Shown in pieces: positions 1 to 10,114 of a DNA stretch of 64,000 nt (positions are counted from its first letter, which is position 1; each line of letters opens with the position of its first letter). The stretch covers positions 1,240,001 to 1,304,000 of the forward strand of contig NC_091277.1 of the NCBI RefSeq assembly GCF_042100115.1. Direction: 5' to 3'. The DNA is from Alternaria dauci (taxonomy: Eukaryota > Ascomycota > Dothideomycetes > Pleosporales > Pleosporaceae). The position numbers were made by a program, and so were the translations under genes. The notes under the pieces are model-generated. The model was not told the DNA's origin. It was given only the letters and a program-made list of their open reading frames with translations, and searched no databases.

Positions 1-30
1 GGGTGTGTCTTCATTCACTAGCAAATCCGC

Positions 31-966
31 TCAAGTGTCGAGTTCAGGTCCGACCACAATGAACTGGTTTGTTGCTATCTCGCATTGCAATTCAATGCGA
101 CCCAGCTTGAAGAAGTCTCGTCCACTGAAGCGAATCACATGTCAGCCACCATGCTAATGAATGTCGATGACTTCCATCATAGAAAAAAACTGGGAATAAG
201 CATGCACGAACATGTGAAAACTTGCAACGTCGATGGGTGATGTCACTTACCGAAAAGATCCCTTTCCTGCGGGTGCAGCAATAACAGTGAACCCAATTGC
301 TGTTTTGTGACAGTCAGGGTTGGGACAAGACAAAGGCTGGATGGTACTGTTGCGACGTCAGTCCAGAAGCCTCGGGGAGTTTGAAAGAACAACAATTAGG
401 AATGCGGGATGTAGAATGCGGGCGGACCGGTTCGATGGATGTTAATCTATAGTGCGAGAAGATTTGGTACGACTAGCGTGGGTACGCTTATAGGATGAAA
501 CTTAAAATATCGTACAACCCGTTGCAGCCGGGATAAACCCGCTTATATGTTAAGAGTTTGTTGATAGCCGGTAAAAGGTATAATAGGGAGAGATATGACA
601 AACGGATGGGAAGAAAGGACTAATGTGGGGATTAGATTGAGCTTACCATCCTGCTAATTCGGTGCCCTTTGACGCCGCTTTTCGTTTGCCCATGGGTCGC
701 AAGGTAGAGCTGTAAGAGCCCAGAAGCGAGGGGACGTAATAGCTGCCGGTGACCTTGTACCAGGAGTTGTAAAAATCTCCTATGTTGTTCTTGCATCTCT
801 TACAGAATGCTTTGGTCGCACGACTGGCTGGCGGTGGACATGGAGACGCCTCATCAGCAGTTTCCGCACCCCCAGCTGCCAGCGGCTGGGCCATGGATGG
901 CTGGAGTTGATGTGTTCCCAGATCTAGATTCATCTCACCAATGCCGGATCGTCTGGAGCCCGCCAT
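31..966 (-). CDS. Small zinc-binding protein, Yippee/Mis18-like pattern, three exons
   Basis: Seen: exons 966-647, 346-251 and 124-31, with introns 347-646 (gtaagc...caacag) and 125-250 (gtaagt...cttcag). The joined frame gives 169 aa. The first exon has FCKRCKNNIGDFYNSWYKV, the second SCPNPDCHKTAIGFTVI, and the last GRDFFKLGRIELQCE. The paired C-x2-C and C-x4-C knuckles followed by hydrophobic/Gly strands resemble the Yippee/Mis18 zinc-binding fold; that family link is inference. Without splicing the first exon would run into a TAA that lies inside the GTAAGC donor. The first in-frame ATG is at 966, with another at 933; the frame stays open upstream to 1203 without an ATG, so a further 5' exon is possible. 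The 300-bp intron is long for this window. Cellular role unknown. Confidence 0.62.
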
Positions 967-2441
967 GGACACAGCCCATTGATGCAGTTGTGCCTCGTCG
1001 GTAACTGCAAGTGAGCGGAGATGGTGCACGAAAGAGTTTAGATAGCAACAACTCAAAGTTTGGCGATAGAATGTGTACACAGGGTAGGCGGAACTATCGG
1101 TTTTCTGGTACGCGACGAACGTACGCGTCTCAATCCAGGATACCGTTTCAGCAAGCGCAGTGAGATTGGAAGCGAAGAGGAGGAGAATGGTATGGCCCAA
1201 CAAAAAAAATAAGCGGTTGCGGCGGAGGACGAACCTTGAAATCGAGAGCTAGTTCAGAGGAAGGAAAGGACAAGCAAAATAATTAGCAGGAGTTATTCCA
1301 TGATTAGCCATGCATGAGGCCGAGTGGAGTTAGCGCGCCTCGCTATCAATTTAGATGGGCTCTATTGCGAAAAAGCCGTGAAGGCGTCTCGTGTCGCAAG
1401 CGCAACACGCTAGCTGTTCCATCTCGCGCGATAGCGGTCCTGGGCCTTCCAGCTGTGATTTCCTCTTGTCATCGGACATGAGTGATTCTTCACTGTCCAA
1501 TGCACGCATGTGCCGGCTTGTACAGGCATGGCCTTGTGTTACTGCAGGTCAATTACTGGTAGGTATTATCGACGGCGCAGTTTATTCGTCCCGGGCCACG
1601 CGCCGGCTATCTTTATTGCTCTCAGATTGCAACGATCACAAGTGCCAAGTCTGACCCACAGCATGTGCCAATAAGCATAAACACCTAGGAAAGTCGAGGA
1701 TGATACAATGTCTGGGGCTATATGTTTGCATGCGTGACTATATCTGGCTAGACCAAGTGTCCTGGCTGCGATCCATGGCTTCGTCAGCGGCATTATCCTA
1801 ATTTGTACGTTGCTGTCATGATGCCGGAATGATTACCGGCGGACTCGAGGCAGCCACGCCACACAAGAGAAAAATCAAACACCCTATCTAGACAGCCGCT
1901 ACTAGAGAGCGTTTTGTTTTCTTTTTCTGTAGAATACCCTACCTCGGCAACTACAGGGGGAGTGTTTAATCTTTGTATTGTGCGGCAACTCGGACACTCC
2001 TCCTAGGCAACTACAAGGGAGTGGCATTTGATTTTGCCCCTGTATAGCGTGTGCAGGGATTATTATCCGCAGGCAGAAGTGGATTATACTTTTATGGAGC
2101 TTAACTTCCGCAATCTTCGCCCCAATGGGAAGCGGCGAAAAGCTTTGCGCTAATTTAACTTGAAGCAAGGGGAGAGTGGACAGGGATGCTGATTGATGTC
2201 ATGCAGTACCTACACCCTTGGCATGATGCAAATCCGCGTTTGACGCTCTATACCGATGACTGTAAAACACAATGCATGTTCTATAAACTGCTTAATCTTT
2301 AAAGCCGTGCATTTCGATAATCGGCTTACACGCCACACGGTCTGAAAACGTCCATTAAGCGATATGCGCTTGAACACCGTGTACTACGACACGTTGCGTT
2401 GCACAGAGTACGCGCATGCGCGACGCACTATTCTTCTTGCT
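967..2441. other. Gene-free stretch, leftmost promoter side
   Basis: This is the upstream side of the leftmost gene and the 3' side of the REX1-type gene. Short open frames here show no recognisable protein. An imperfect direct repeat sits at 1946-2024 and is listed separately. Confidence 0.5.
1946..2024. repeat. Imperfect direct repeat
   Basis: The motif ggcaactacagggggagtg at 1946-1964 recurs as ggcaactacaagggagtg at 2006-2023, 60 bp apart. A shorter related copy, gcggcaact, lies between them at 1983-1991. Function unknown. Confidence 0.5.
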
Positions 2442-4922
2442 CTACTTGACAACGATGAACCCTACGCCGTTGCGAGCCTCTTGACAGGCTCTCGAAAGAG
2501 CCTGCACCTCCGTGTCCGTCCATTTGACACTGAGGTTGTCCCAATTCTTGGTAGCGTATTCGCGACGATACTGTTGTTGCATTGCTTGCAAGCGACGAAT
2601 CTCTCGAGGGTCGCCCGTACCACTGTACACAATAAAGGCCGTGCAGCGTGGCAACGCATCGTATATCTGCCCAATGCGCTCGATGGTCTTGGAGACGGCA
2701 TCGCCGAGCTCAGATCCACAAACCTCGACGTCTACGTCTTCACCATCCTTCAGAAGACCCAGCCGCTGCAGAGCGTTTTGTCGGATAAGCTCAACATCGG
2801 CTGTCTTTGCATCGTCCCACCAACCCCGTGCGAGCTCTAGTTCGCGCAGGCGTCCCCAGACAAAGTCGATCTTGTCTGTAGTACCATCCTTGCCTTCAGC
2901 TTGACCTTTTATTGTACGCTCAATAGCTTCCATTACCTCTGCATCCGTCTTGCACCCTATAGAAACTTGCGCTTGACCACCGTGACCTCTGTTCGGATCA
3001 CCCCAGTCGATGACAGCTCCGGCACGATGTGCGTCGTTTGATTTCGGTCGTAATGAACGATCCATCCTCTTGAATATCGATTCGGCGTTGGTGTCGCCCG
3101 ATCCCCAACGCGGACCCTTTTCACACTTTTGTTTGACTAGATCGAGACATGTCCGAGCATCTTCAACACTGTCGTGGCCTGACGATCCCTTCTGAACCTC
3201 GCGCTTGAGATACTTTTGTGCAAGCCACTTGAGTGACTGCTTGTATGGTGGTCCACGGGGGTGCGGGTACAGGATGCCTGTGTCGATGATAAAGGGATGG
3301 GTCAGCTTGAGTGCGTTGAGGTCGGAGTTTAGCGAGTGTCCCACGAGAATCGTACGCGGTGTGATCAGTTCCAATAGCTCCTTCTGTATATCCGCTAGAG
3401 TGGTTGTGACGTCTTGGAGCATGGCCGCTGTAATACCGGACCACTGGGTCAGATAGTCCTTGATGGTGACATCTGGCTTGACAAGCTTGTCGAGAGCCGT
3501 GCTGCCGTCCCAGTTCAATAGACTGATGCGCGTGAGCACAAGCTGGTCATTCTCAGCTTTGCACATCTCACAGTCGACGGATAGGATGTGTCTTCCAGCA
3601 GTCAGGCTCCCTTGCTCAATGTCCATCTCGGGCACATCCCCTTCCTCTAAACTGGCGACCCTAGTATCAACCCAGCCATCTTCAGCAGTCTGATGAGCCA
3701 GTTTCCTTCTCTCGTAGTTGGCCTCTTTGGATTCTGAGGTTGTGAACATGGCTGGGTGCAGTACGTATTCGTTCTCTTGCTGTTCCATGAGAGAGGCAAT
3801 GTACTCGGTGATGCGTGTACGCTTGTTCTCCCAATGCTTTGAGTTTTGCGGAGTGGGGCCTTTATGGTTCCCAGTCTTCTTCATCTGCTTCTCTTCTTGA
3901 GTCTTTGGAATTTGTGAGGTTAGCATGGTATGAATGGGCGAATGCACCCGTATGTATTGGTTGTTGCGATGCTCTCCTATCGCCTTGATGGGCCACACAT
4001 GCTCAAAGATATCAGCGAGAGGCTTCAGTGATGCAGGCAGTTTGTCGGCCTTGAGACTAGCCGGATAGAAGTCATCACGCGAAATGCTCAGCCGTTTGGG
4101 CTTTGCATCCGTTTGGGCTGTTGACGCGGCGGCAGAAGTTTCAGGCTGTGGTGTGGCATCTAAATCAACATCGCCGTTGAACATACCCAGATCTAGACCC
4201 GGAACCATGAGCATTACAACCTGTTGGATGTTTGCACGGCTGCGTACAGAAACCCACTGCGGCGCATTACCATCCGCAAGCAGGTAGAGCACCAATGACT
4301 GCAAGTCTGTGATTTTCACGTGCGAGTTGAGACGGGCATGGTGTGAATGCTCAATGGCCGGATAGCTTCTTTGCAGCTTGCGCTCTTTCCTACGTTCCTC
4401 CCTTGTCATCTTCTCACTTGACTGTTCCGAGCCAGCTTTGTATGTGACAAAGGGATTATCGGTAGAGGAAGCTCGAGTCCCTAGCGGCGCGTCTTTGCCC
4501 GCGAACGGGTTGTCGAGAGTCGCATCTTGCTGCGGTGGTGGAGATTGCTCCTTCCGCTTGTCTTGCCCGTTCGTGTAGTGTGAACGGTCGGGGCTGCGAG
4601 CTGATGGAGGCGAGTTCGAGGCGCGGCGCCTGTTCTGGTCGTCATGTTCGCCGCGTTCCTTCCGCCTCCTCTTCGTTCCGCCGACTACCGTCCAGCCCTC
4701 TTCGTCGCCGTTAGCTGTGGTTGTGGTCGCTTCGTCGGGTGGCACTTCGCCGCGCATGTGCGCCAATGTCGCACCGAGGCCGACATCGGCAGGAGGTCGC
4801 TCGTCGCGATCGCCGCGCTTTCGTTTCGCCATCTCAAAGCTCATGCGACGTGCGTGAGACAACGTGGTGCGCGCCGAGTTGTTGTGGAGAAGCTCAGGAA
4901 AATGTTCGGAGATCCGCCGCAT
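2442..4922 (-). CDS. REX1: RNA exonuclease, REX1/RNH70 type (DEDDh)
   Basis: Uninterrupted frame of 826 aa. A Ser/Lys-rich, disordered N-terminal third is followed by a DEDDh 3'-5' exonuclease domain at about residues 445-600. The first motif is LSVDCEMC (Asp and Glu ligands), the second GHSLNSDLNALK (Asp), the third GHDSVEDARTC (His and Asp). The C-terminal 200 residues are the extension seen in fungal REX1-type proteins. Yeast Rex1/Rnh70 trims 3' ends of 5S and 5.8S rRNA and some tRNAs in the nucleus, and the basic N terminus fits nuclear location. The start is uncertain: ATGs at 4844 and 4832 (MAKRKRG) are at least as plausible as 4922. It is divergent from the RING gene across 511 bp. Another REX paralogue (REX3/REX4) is less likely given the length. 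Confidence 0.85.
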   Translation of the reverse strand: MRRISEHFPELLHNNSARTTLSHARRMSFEMAKRKRGDRDERPPADVGLGATLAHMRGEVPPDEATTTTANGDEEGWTVVGGTKRRRKERGEHDDQNRRRASNSPPSARSPDRSHYTNGQDKRKEQSPPPQQDATLDNPFAGKDAPLGTRASSTDNPFVTYKAGSEQSSEKMTREERRKERKLQRSYPAIEHSHHARLNSHVKITDLQSLVLYLLADGNAPQWVSVRSRANIQQVVMLMVPGLDLGMFNGDVDLDATPQPETSAAASTAQTDAKPKRLSISRDDFYPASLKADKLPASLKPLADIFEHVWPIKAIGEHRNNQYIRVHSPIHTMLTSQIPKTQEEKQMKKTGNHKGPTPQNSKHWENKRTRITEYIASLMEQQENEYVLHPAMFTTSESKEANYERRKLAHQTAEDGWVDTRVASLEEGDVPEMDIEQGSLTAGRHILSVDCEMCKAENDQLVLTRISLLNWDGSTALDKLVKPDVTIKDYLTQWSGITAAMLQDVTTTLADIQKELLELITPRTILVGHSLNSDLNALKLTHPFIIDTGILYPHPRGPPYKQSLKWLAQKYLKREVQKGSSGHDSVEDARTCLDLVKQKCEKGPRWGSGDTNAESIFKRMDRSLRPKSNDAHRAGAVIDWGDPNRGHGGQAQVSIGCKTDAEVMEAIERTIKGQAEGKDGTTDKIDFVWGRLRELELARGWWDDAKTADVELIRQNALQRLGLLKDGEDVDVEVCGSELGDAVSKTIERIGQIYDALPRCTAFIVYSGTGDPREIRRLQAMQQQYRREYATKNWDNLSVKWTDTEVQALSRACQEARNGVGFIVVK

Positions 4923-5433
4923 GGATACGCGCTAGCGAAGGCCCATGGAAAGCTTAAACTGGTCACATGACATCTTTCTACTTGATTATCGACGTCCAAA
5001 GTCCATGGCACGACTGTTCTTCAGTGTTCGTTATCGATATTCCCTGTTTGACGCGATATAATTTCTCTAATGTCTATTGCTAGGTATAAAACACAGCAAC
5101 CCTTATGCATCCTGTCTTGGCACCTACCACATCTGTACATCAGGCTCGGAAGACGCCAATGGCATGTATCGTACCTGAGAGATGTGGATAGTGCTCGAGT
5201 TCACAACTGTTCTAGTGCACAGTATCGCGGAGTGACCGCTTGAGGATACAATGATGAGCTGTGGCGATGAAATGAGCAATGAGGTGAACAAACTCCCGTT
5301 GAGCGCAAGCAGAGTGACCGGTGAAGTGAAAGGCGAATCGCATCATATCTCCAGCACTCGATTAACGAAAGCGAAATAACAACATCTCCACCCGCCACGT
5401 ACTTCTGTACTCTACCTACCCTTTGCTCACTTC
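4923..5433. promoter_or_regulatory. Divergent promoter region, REX1-type / RING genes
   Basis: A 511-bp gap between two divergent starts. A run of CT-rich sequence precedes the RING start (about 5395-5432). No strong TATA element or repeated operator seen. Confidence 0.4.
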
Positions 5434-6281
5434 ATGAGACCTTACCCGAGGCCCTTCGGGCTTGCTCGAATCCAAAGCTCGCCCCACCCCAATGAGATAC
5501 CAGAGACGCAGCAATCCCCAGGTCGCCCTACTTCAGCCTCTAGAATGGTGACCAAGGACAAATTCATCGAGCAACTGCAGCCAATCAAATGCAGCATCTG
5601 TCTCGAGACTTACAACAGCGAGTAAGAAACACATGTTAGTCTCTACCACCGCAGTATACTGACGTATCATCTCCCAGTCATGTACCGGTCGAACTCTCAT
5701 GCAGTCATATATTCGGAGACCACTGTATCGTCGAGCAGACGGAAAGTAAAATGCCCAACAACAACCGCTGCCCGCTTTGCCGATGCGAGCTTTTTGAACA
5801 AGAAGACTTCCATTCATTCGACGATGCCTCCTACAGTAGTGACGAGGTGCTTACCGAATTCGATTATTACAACGACTCAACAGATGAGGAAGAGAGGGAA
5901 GTTGAAGACCAACAAACTCATCAGGCCCTTGCTGCAAGCCTAGGTGCCCAGCTGGCAAGTCGTACACAACCCACGAGCAGTCTTCCTCTGGCTGGAACCA
6001 GCACGCCAAGGAGAAGTGAACGCAATAGTCGTAATCAGGAGTTCAGAGAGCATGCAGATCGAATCCGCGAATTGAGCAGGGTGTCCGCTACAAAATCACC
6101 CAGACGCTCAAGAACATACAATGAGGCTGAAGAAGGATCAGATTCTGGAGTCGATGAATACGAGTACGAATCAGAGGAAGAAGCCGACTCTGCAGATGAA
6201 CGCGAGGAGCGGTGCGCCTACAGACTACTACCAGGCGAATATGACATGATCACACATGGCCAGTCTTCCGCGTCACAGTGA
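5434..6281 (+). CDS. RING-finger protein, probable E3 ubiquitin ligase
   Basis: Two exons, 5434-5621 and 5678-6281, with intron gtaaga...tcccag, give 263 aa. Splicing creates the RING: IKCSICLETY (C53, C56), then LSCSHIFGDHCI (C71, H73, C79), then NRCPLCRCE (C94, C97). The position that usually holds the fifth ligand (after H73-x-F) is Gly76, a C-x-H-x-F-G-x2-C variant found in some fungal RING proteins. The rest is low complexity and acidic, with Glu/Asp runs at about residues 205-245, and has no transmembrane segment. RING proteins recruit an E2 to ubiquitinate targets; the substrate is unknown. An ATG at 5545 is an alternative start that keeps the whole RING. Confidence 0.78.
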
Positions 6282-6640
6282 TCGTGGGTGTTGGTTTGGA
6301 GACCGGTGTCAGACCTGGTTCTGGGTCGTAGTCCTGTGCACTGCACTAGGAAGTGCAATATCTGATTGATAAAATTCGGTCGATGCCATGAGTAGATTAC
6401 ATGGTCTGCAGTCACGCACTTCCGGTTAAGCTAGCATAAACAATTGAAATCAGACCAAATTGTATGAATGCATTCATTTTGTGGTGTATTTACAGGTCAA
6501 CGAGTGTAAGAAACAAACAAGAAAGTGTAACGGAAACAAAACAGACCACAAGACAACACTCACCACCTCAGCTTGTCACTGTGCGCTCCCCGTCCTTCTG
6601 TCGAATGCCCCCACAGAGATATTCTCCTCATTGGACTCAT
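6282..6640. other. Convergent 3' region
   Basis: 359 bp between the stops of the RING gene and the secreted-protein gene. It should contain both 3' UTRs. Nothing else seen. Confidence 0.5.
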
Positions 6641-7315
6641 TCAAGCACGAACGATCGAGGTAGAGAAACCGCTAGGAACAGGCCCAGTCGGGATACCGGA
6701 TGGGCGAGGAGCATCCGTTGGCACAGCTCCAGAAGGACGAGGTCCACGGGACATTCCAGAGGGACGCGCGCCGGTGGGACGAGCACCATGAGGAGGCATG
6801 GCGCCGGAAGGCATGCCAGTAGGACGGGAATGAGGACCATGGGAAGGCTTGAAACCAGACGGCAGACCAGAAGGCATTCCAGAAGGCATTCCAGAAGGCA
6901 TTCCAGACTCTTGACGCTTCTCTGCGCCAGTAGGAGCGGCGGAGAAGGATCCAGTCGGCTCGGGCAACTTGCTGCCATGTCCACCGTGACCTCCGTGGCC
7001 GCCATGCATGCCACCAGTAGGGCGGGCCATGCCACTGGGGAAGCCGGAAGGCATACCAGTACCAAAAGGAGCTCCACTACCTTGTGCGCGTTGAGCTTGG
7101 GACACACCGCTGGGACGAGGTCCACCATGGCCATGTCCACCACGCATGTGATCGGACGGCTGAGCGACACCGCTGGGGAAAGCTCCAGAGGGCATTCCAG
7201 TTCCCATAGGTGGCATACCCGAGGGAATATTGCTGGGAAGTTCGCCATTGAAAGATTGGGCGTAGCTGAAACCACTAATGGCAAGCGCGACAGCGAGACG
7301 GGAAAATGTGACCAT
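6641..7315 (-). CDS. Secreted low-complexity PSGM/His-Gly repeat protein
   Basis: 224 aa from the ATG at 7315; the frame stays open upstream, but this start gives a clean signal peptide, MVTFSRLAVALAISGFSYA, cut before QSF. The mature protein is almost all Pro, Ser, Gly, Met and His. It has repeated PSGMPSG units (tandem about residues 118-137, DNA copies of a 12-mer at 6870-6907) and a GGHGGHGGHG tract that could bind metal. A Lys-Arg pair (AEKRQES) just before the tandem block is a possible Kex2 site. No family recognised. A candidate TATA box lies about 200 bp upstream. Likely a cell-wall-associated or secreted structural protein; function is inference. Confidence 0.65.
   Translation of the reverse strand: MVTFSRLAVALAISGFSYAQSFNGELPSNIPSGMPPMGTGMPSGAFPSGVAQPSDHMRGGHGHGGPRPSGVSQAQRAQGSGAPFGTGMPSGFPSGMARPTGGMHGGHGGHGGHGSKLPEPTGSFSAAPTGAEKRQESGMPSGMPSGMPSGLPSGFKPSHGPHSRPTGMPSGAMPPHGARPTGARPSGMSRGPRPSGAVPTDAPRPSGIPTGPVPSGFSTSIVRA
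6870..6907. repeat. Tandem 12-bp coding repeat
   Basis: Three consecutive copies of a 12-mer (ccagaaggcatt) inside the secreted-protein gene encode the PSGM units. Such arrays often vary in copy number between strains. Confidence 0.75.
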
Positions 7316-8886
7316 CTTGATAGTTTTGTATACTGCAAAATTGAATCTGTAGTGGTGTCGGTGTACTGATTGTTGAAACGAAGGCACACAGTGCTAATGA
7401 GCGTAAAGGGAATGGAAGCACACAGTGCTATAGAAGCGAAGCTGAGAAGAGAAGAGTGAAAGTTCTGTGAGAATGAGAGTTGTTGGGTGACTGATGAGAG
7501 AAGCTGTGCGTACGACTTTATACTGAAGTTGCTCCTATCCGAACTTCAACAACATGCCACAGCTCGGATACCATGACGCAGCTCTGGAATACTCCAGGTC
7601 CAGAACTACCCCAAGGCCGCGTATGTGGCTGCGAGGTCAAGGGGTTTGTCATCTACTTGACGCTTGCCATTTGACTCATGGCTCAAGATCTTCTCACAGT
7701 GGGTGATCTCAGGGAGAACCGTCAATTGGTTAGTTCGTTTGTGTACTAGAGAGGTCAGTTTGTGAGCGCTGTGGTTTAGTTCCATGGCGCGGCCTAGACA
7801 ACGTGAAACGCGGAATGACCCGTGAGCTTACGTACCATAGCTCAACATTGGTTTTTAGCATTGGGTGAGATTCGCACCAGATGACGACTGTCCAGTTTGC
7901 CAGCTACTGTTTTATTCCGTTCGAGTGGCGCAACATGGGCAAATCAGCACACGCAGAAGCCCCGTTGCTCAGCTGGGACGCCTTCTTCGGTCATAAATCT
8001 GGTCCAAGCAAAGACAAGTGCTGGTCAAACAACTATGTGTAGTCTATGACAAGCCGCGAATTTTTCATCTCTGGGGCTTGTCTACTCAAGCTCAACTTAG
8101 CATTTGCGATGCATGGGTCCCCCAGACCCGACAATGACTGTCATGGTACGCTCTGTACTATAGGCTTGTTTGGATGAAACATGACTTCCGCTGTCTAGAA
8201 GCCGCACTACATCTCTGTATCGCGATAGCAACGGAAGAACGTTCTAGCGGGGTGTGTTTCGACACAATGCCAAGACCTGGTTGATGACGCGGCTCGTGTT
8301 GTCATTTTTGAGCGGGAGCTTCAAGGCAAGCAACGCAAAGGAGACCAAAACCAACCTGGACCAGGTGAGCATTTTTCCCGAGTTTTCGTAACGATCAAGA
8401 GCAAGCTTCTAGGTGATCACGGTGCTACCGGTCGCTGTGTGATGTGAGCTGCGCTTCGTCAGATGTAGTACGGTGAGCAGCAGAACTCAGACATCAGAAC
8501 CTACAATCTTGACTGTCATTGGGCTAGCACATAGACACAAAAGGCGAGCCCTGTCAATGTCATCTGCCGAGTCGTCTATCTTTGTGAATATTAAGCCATG
8601 TACGAGCTAGAGGTCGATTTTGGGCGTAGAACTTAGCCGGTATGTTGTGTAACATCGCAACGACGCATGTCAGCAGCTGTGCAGATATGATGCGAACTCC
8701 CATCCGATATGGTTGAACACCGCTTGTTCAATCGGCGTTTTGCACTACACGAGTGTCCATTTCCCCTGTTAGCTGTTGTCTATTTTCCTCTTCACCTATA
8801 TCGTAAGCCTTTAACATTTCTATTTGTACATACGCTCATCTACATCTATCGTCATTATCAACGCTTGTTCTAGATCGTTTTCTTTT
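7316..8886. other. Gene-free stretch, 1.6 kb
   Basis: It holds the promoter of the secreted-protein gene (right of 7315) and the 3' region of the epimerase gene. A pyrimidine-rich stretch at about 8760-8885 is probably the epimerase 3' UTR. No other gene seen on either strand. Confidence 0.45.
7516..7522 (-). promoter_or_regulatory. Candidate TATA box for the secreted PSGM protein
   Basis: The minus strand reads TATAAAG about 200 bp upstream of the ATG at 7315. Position fits a strongly expressed secreted-protein promoter; no transcription data. Confidence 0.35.
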
Positions 8887-10114
8887 CTATAATTTGCCTC
8901 TCCTGTTATCGACTGCCACCCTGAGCTTCTTAATCACGTCGCCGGGGTCTGAAGCGCCGAAAACAGCACTGCCAGCAACAATGACATTAGCGCCGGCATC
9001 AGCGGCTTGATCGATAGTCTTTTCGCTCAGGCCTCCGTCGACCTCAATGTGCATCTCTGGGTACTTTTGGCGAAGGGCGGTTACCTTGGGCAGCTCAGAT
9101 GCCATGAAAGACTGTCCACCAAAGCCGGGCTCTACAGTCATGACTAGAACCATCTGCAAAAGTCAGCATTGAACTTTCGACGCATGTGACTTGGCCAATG
9201 CGAGTCTGGAGTATTGAGGTTGTTGATCCTGCGGGAGCAGCCAGCGGCGTGGGCGGGTAGGTGCCGATGTGCAACTTTGGGGACGGGCGGGTGGTCAGGT
9301 GGCCAATGGACAGGAAGTCGGTTGGGCAACATGTGGCAGGCTTCTCGAAAGGGCGCCAAGATCAAGACTGATTGACGGCGGGCGTTGCTGAAGTTGGCAT
9401 GCCTAAGCGCCGCCACGGTGTGCCGCCCACACCCCAACAAGGTCAGCCCTACCCAGCCTCGCTTTGCTCGACCACTTCCGAGGCCTCTCTAACCACCATA
9501 TAGCGCGTGCGGCCCTTTGGTGATATCGATTGTGATGATGAAAGCATGGCAGTGCAGGGGTGATGAACTCACATCAGGAACCTCGTCCTTGTTTGGGTTC
9601 TCTAGTATCTCCCACAGTACATCGACCGGTGTGCTTGGCTTGATGGCAATGCCTGCCTGCATACCCTCGCTGTGGATGAACTTTACCAGTTCTTTAGGGG
9701 ACGTCTTCTGGTCCGACTTGCCACTGGGCGAGTCTGCAGCGGTTGACGAGACGGCGGCTTCGTAGTGGAAGCAGTACAGGTCGCAACCAGCCTTTTTAAA
9801 GTCGCGCACCCATCTCTTCGGCTCGGCAATCATCATGTGACAGTCGAATGTTCCCTTGCCATGTGCCGTCGTCGGCCGATCGACGTGTGAGCGGATCTTG
9901 GTTACGACGGGCGCGCCAAAGGTCATGTTGGGCACGAAATGGCCGTCCATGATGTCGACCTGCACGTGTCAGTTGCGTGCAACAGAGTCGGAAACTCGCT
10001 CTCGCATACGTGAAGCCAGTCGGCGCCTTGGGAGATTGTATCGGAACATGCCTTGCCCAGCGCTCCGAAGTCTGCCGAAAGAATCGACGGTGCGATGATG
10101 GCAGGCGGTGACAT
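8887..10114 (-). CDS. RPE1: Ribulose-phosphate 3-epimerase
   Basis: Three exons, 10114-10010, 9959-9573 and 9153-8887, joined by introns of 50 bp (gtatgc...gtgcag) and 419 bp (gtgagt...ttgcag), give 252 aa, the usual length. Motifs are those of the TIM-barrel epimerase: APSILSADF at the N terminus, [20 protein letters not shown] (metal-binding His and catalytic Asp), [22 protein letters not shown] and EVDGGL near the C terminus. It interconverts ribulose-5-phosphate and xylulose-5-phosphate in the cytosolic pentose phosphate pathway. A Ser-rich insertion at about residues 105-120 ([15 protein letters not shown]) follows the barrel strand ending FHYEA. The 419-bp intron is far longer than others here. 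The start is fixed by the [12 protein letters not shown] alignment. Confidence 0.95.
9154..9572 (-). other. Unusually long intron (419 bp) in the epimerase gene
   Basis: It interrupts the gene between the codons of VPD and MVLVMT. It is GC-rich and partly open in one frame, but that frame encodes nothing recognisable. No inverted or direct repeats at its ends were seen. Confidence 0.7.

Noticed and set aside
2256..2305. Intergenic tgactgtaaaacacaatgca resembles the 5' half of the introner-like introns.
   Set aside because: No splice sites or branch core, and the similarity fades after about 20 bases.
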